Below, one piece after another: positions 61,092 through 64,000 of a stretch of 64,000 nt of DNA (its first letter is position 1; each line of letters opens with the position of its first letter). Below the pieces are notes generated by a model. It saw only the letters and a program-made list of their open reading frames with translations. It had not been told where the DNA came from and made no database searches. The position numbers and the translations under genes were made by a program. Source of the stretch: Neodontobutis hainanensis (taxonomy: Eukaryota; Chordata; Actinopteri; Gobiiformes; Odontobutidae); assembly GCA_024349245.1 (NCBI GenBank), contig JALDNG010000041.1:1735001-1799000 (forward strand). The letters are read 5' to 3'.

Positions 61092-64000
61092 TAAGTAAAT
61101 ATTTCTTATGATCCTTACAACGTAACATTTACTGCAAATTAATCTTTAAATAATTCAACAAAAGGCCACAATGTTCGCCTATTGGTTTTGGAGCTATCAT
61201 AACCTTTAAATTACACATGAGAGGCCTAATCTTACAAATTTTGCTGTTAGCATGTATTTATGGCTCTCTTTGGTTTGTAAATATGCTTTATTAAATTCAC
61301 TGGTTAATGTAGAAACATATATACAATTATAGTATAAATAAAAGAATGAATCCACAAGTCAACACTTAGATTTTTTAAGTCTTAGCTTCATCTTTGTGAC
61401 TGAGTAGTCTCTGGTGAGTAGGTTTGAGAGATTACAGTGGGCAGTTTATGTGTATGTGTGTTTGTACGGCCGTGTGATTCACCGTAGCTGCATACCTGAG
61501 TGTGATCATACCCGAGGCGGTCACACTGTGCTCAATAACTCACACGACAAGAGCAGAGCTGGTCCTAATAGAGCCCAGCCTAATGTCAAGTAATGTCAGT
61601 GAGGCTTATGGCTGACTACCTGCTGTTAGAACTGCAGAGACAGAGAGGCAGCAATAACACCACAGACGAGAGAATCTAAAGGAAAAGAAGTGGAAGAAAG
61701 GAACGGCAATATCAAAAAGTGGTGGAGTTAGACAAAAAAAAGAGGGGAAAGAGGAAGAAATGCTAAACAGAAACGCAGCAGGACAGCAGTAAATGAAGCT
61801 CCTTAAGCCTTCTGGTTGTGAAGAGGTATAGTTAGACATCACAGCTGTAGTTCAAAATGAAAGAGAGTAGAAAGAAACAGAAAGTGCTTTACATCTTCAT
61901 TTTGCATCAGTTGACAATGAAACAGAAATAGATCACCAAGAAGACCCATGTTGAATAATCTCAGTTGTATTTATCACAGGTAACGATATGTCATTCATCT
62001 TTATATTCCAGGTATTCACTTTTTTTCCTCCTCATTTTCATGTATGACATAAAAGAATACATTCTTCTAATAATAGAGTTGACATGCAACTCTTTGGAAA
62101 GAATAAAACAGGCATAGAATAACAACAACAAACTAATTACAAACACTAGGAAATTAGAGGATTTTCTTTATATATTCAGTTGAGTGTAGCATATTTTTCA
62201 TCACTGAGTATTTGTTTCAGACAAAATACACACATGAGAACACGGCCATCAGTTTGTCCTCGTAAGCTATCTTCCCTAATAAACATAAGAGTGTAATACT
62301 TGTGCATTTACAATAGAAGAAAGCACATCTAGACCTTGAAGCCGTGTGTGCTTCCATGATGAGAGGTGTTTTGAATGTGTTTCTGCTACAGCTCTCTTTC
62401 TGTCAGTAGGAGTATTCAAAGTGTTACCTATGCAGTGTTATCTCATGGAAAGTGCAGTTCAAATTACATGTCTTGGCAGAAGTGGGTTGACAGTGCTGTG
62501 ATTGCTGGATAAATGCCAGGATACAATAAATGTATTCAAATTTGCCATCGTTTTTTTATTGTCACTTATAATACAATAGTTGCACAACAACAACAAAAAA
62601 CAACTCTAGCTAATACAGAAGGTAAGCAGGTCCATAGCTTTTATACAGCCAGTGTATGAAAGAGACCTTAAAGGTATAACAGCATGCCCCTAACATTTCA
62701 TTTGAGTGCTTTATAAATGAATAAGGATGCTAAACACTAAATAGGATCAAAAGGAACAAAAAAAAAAAACGAATTATTTTTGGAGTTCATGTCCTGTAAA
62801 GTGGTAGCACACTTTAATTTACACGTCACTCAAACAGCCTTTTAACAGCTAAACAAACAAATATTTTATAGACTGTTATGCCTATATTCATTATGGGGCA
62901 TATGCTCACCTCAGACACCACAGCAATTAATGACTGTAAACCTGTTAAGATCAATAATTGGTTATGTAATGTAAGAAGACATTTCATTGAACATTTTGTG
63001 TTTAACGGCTATTTCTGATGTAATCCCTCCTCAGAAATTGCCCTGTGTTAGAAAGTTATTTTTTTAATGTTTCCCATGTGCTTTGGCCAGTATTTTTTTC
63101 CTACTTCCACAGGAGCTGAAGGGCTAATACATCTCTGAAATGAAAGTGTAATTTGTATTGATTGAACATCCTCTCCACTTGTCCTTTTTATTCCTTTGCT
63201 ATTACACATGAATACTGACAGCATGCTTTATGTATTCTGCATTCAGTCACAAAAATTACTCTTGGGCTTTTTCTCATTCATGTGAAACCATAGATGAGAC
63301 AATGTGTATGACACATACAGTAAATTTAACCTCAGGACCAATAAGAAACGATGAATCGTGTTGTGTCTTTAATTAGCCTGTAGCTATAGTGCCTTGGTGG
63401 TGGCCTGATAAAATCAGTTGCATGTGCCGCAGCAGTGAATCGATATGATACTGGAGGGTGAAAAATGAGAATATGCAACATAAAGCATTGGGCCCACAGC
63501 CACACAATGCAAAAGATTCACCTCAGTAGGGCAAGCTAACAATGGGCCTTCTACAAAATGACTTCAGCTTTCTCAGACATTTACTCAAGCTAAACTGCAC
63601 TGCCTGGAAATTTGGGGCGGACATAAATCAGTGAATTAAAAGCTTGATGTTTTTAGTATTGATTAATGAAGTCCTGAGTGAACTGCTGGGTGGTAGTCCT
63701 TGTAATTTTGTCCTCCTCCGTCCTCTTCCATTATCTGTCTGTTTCAGCTAAACTTTATAACGTTTGCCACACACACACTTCTACCTCTGCAAAGCCATTC
63801 AACAAAGTATTCAAGTTCAAAAAAATCTTACCTTACCTTTTACCTGTTCTTCTATACCAGGATACAGTGTTTACATTTGCCATTACTGCAGATAAATATC
63901 ATTTGTTCAAATCCTGGCAGACCAGAGAAAATCCTGAAAGCAGATAAGCTGTATTTTACTCTACACTATTGTCAAAAGGACATTGACAAATGGGAGTGTT

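Larger units (their letters stand above)
57613..64000. other. astn2 intron, 5' part (runs off the window)
   Basis: Starts with GTAACT. It contains a GA/TG microsatellite (60152-60222) and a TA-flanked MITE (60749-61091). I looked for the following MACPF exon and saw none up to position 64000. No other gene is supported. Confidence 0.75.

Noticed and set aside
1..64000. CRISPR arrays, operons, phage or viral genes
   Set aside because: The tandem arrays present are microsatellites without unique spacers, and no prokaryotic or viral gene set is recognisable.

Overview
This window is nuclear DNA from a ray-finned (teleost-type) fish. It has long introns, consensus GT-AG splice sites, AT-rich intronic DNA with large (TG)n/(CA)n microsatellites, and fragments of repeat families common in fish genomes: two Tc1/mariner relics, tRNA-derived SINEs, hAT-like and MITE-like terminal-inverted-repeat elements, and the ACTCGG-type repeat. 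No bacterial or viral gene organisation is present.

The only gene I can support runs left to right through the whole window: an internal part of astrotactin-2 (astn2). Ten coding exons are recognisable on the + strand at 2752-2904, 22182-22289, 23955-24101, 29737-29904, 38395-38479, 39323-39397, 40784-40921, 47263-47413, 55508-55674 and 57424-57612. Their phases join without conflict (1-1, 1-1, 1-1, 1-1, 1-2, 2-2, 2-2, 2-0, 0-2, 2-2) and give about 460 codons. The 5' end (signal peptide, first membrane segment, N-terminal domain) and the 3' end (most of the MACPF domain, FnIII, annexin-like domain) lie outside. In order, the exons encode the end of the cytoplasmic loop, the second membrane segment, a juxtamembrane exoplasmic region, EGF-like repeat 1, a conserved linker, EGF-like repeats 2 and 3, and the entry to the MACPF domain. 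Paralogue choice rests on motifs such as HPHSPLNK before the second membrane segment and NDTLFGEMLHGYNN after EGF-3, which match ASTN2 rather than ASTN1 as I recall them.

Introns make up about 98% of the window. The 19.3-kb intron after the first exon holds a MITE-like element (5486-5885), a THAP-domain open frame on the minus strand with its own splice donor (11313-11532), a deleted Tc1 element (12300-12986), a CAAACTC-type element (15659-15913), a possible Helitron 3' end near 16860 and a second Tc1/mariner relic interrupted by a SINE-like segment (21184-22085). Later introns hold an ACTCGG-type repeat, a CAGAGGTGGGTAG element, a perfect 26-bp hairpin, two tRNA-derived SINEs, a second copy of the 5.5-kb MITE family and a TA-flanked MITE at 60.7-61.1 kb.

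I found no prokaryotic-style system and nothing I can honestly call a new biological system. The most promising observations are the 51-codon symmetric exon that looks like a cassette, the run of four phase-1 symmetric exons that includes the membrane-segment exon, the intact THAP exon, and the perfect hairpin 0.4 kb upstream of the EGF-1 exon.
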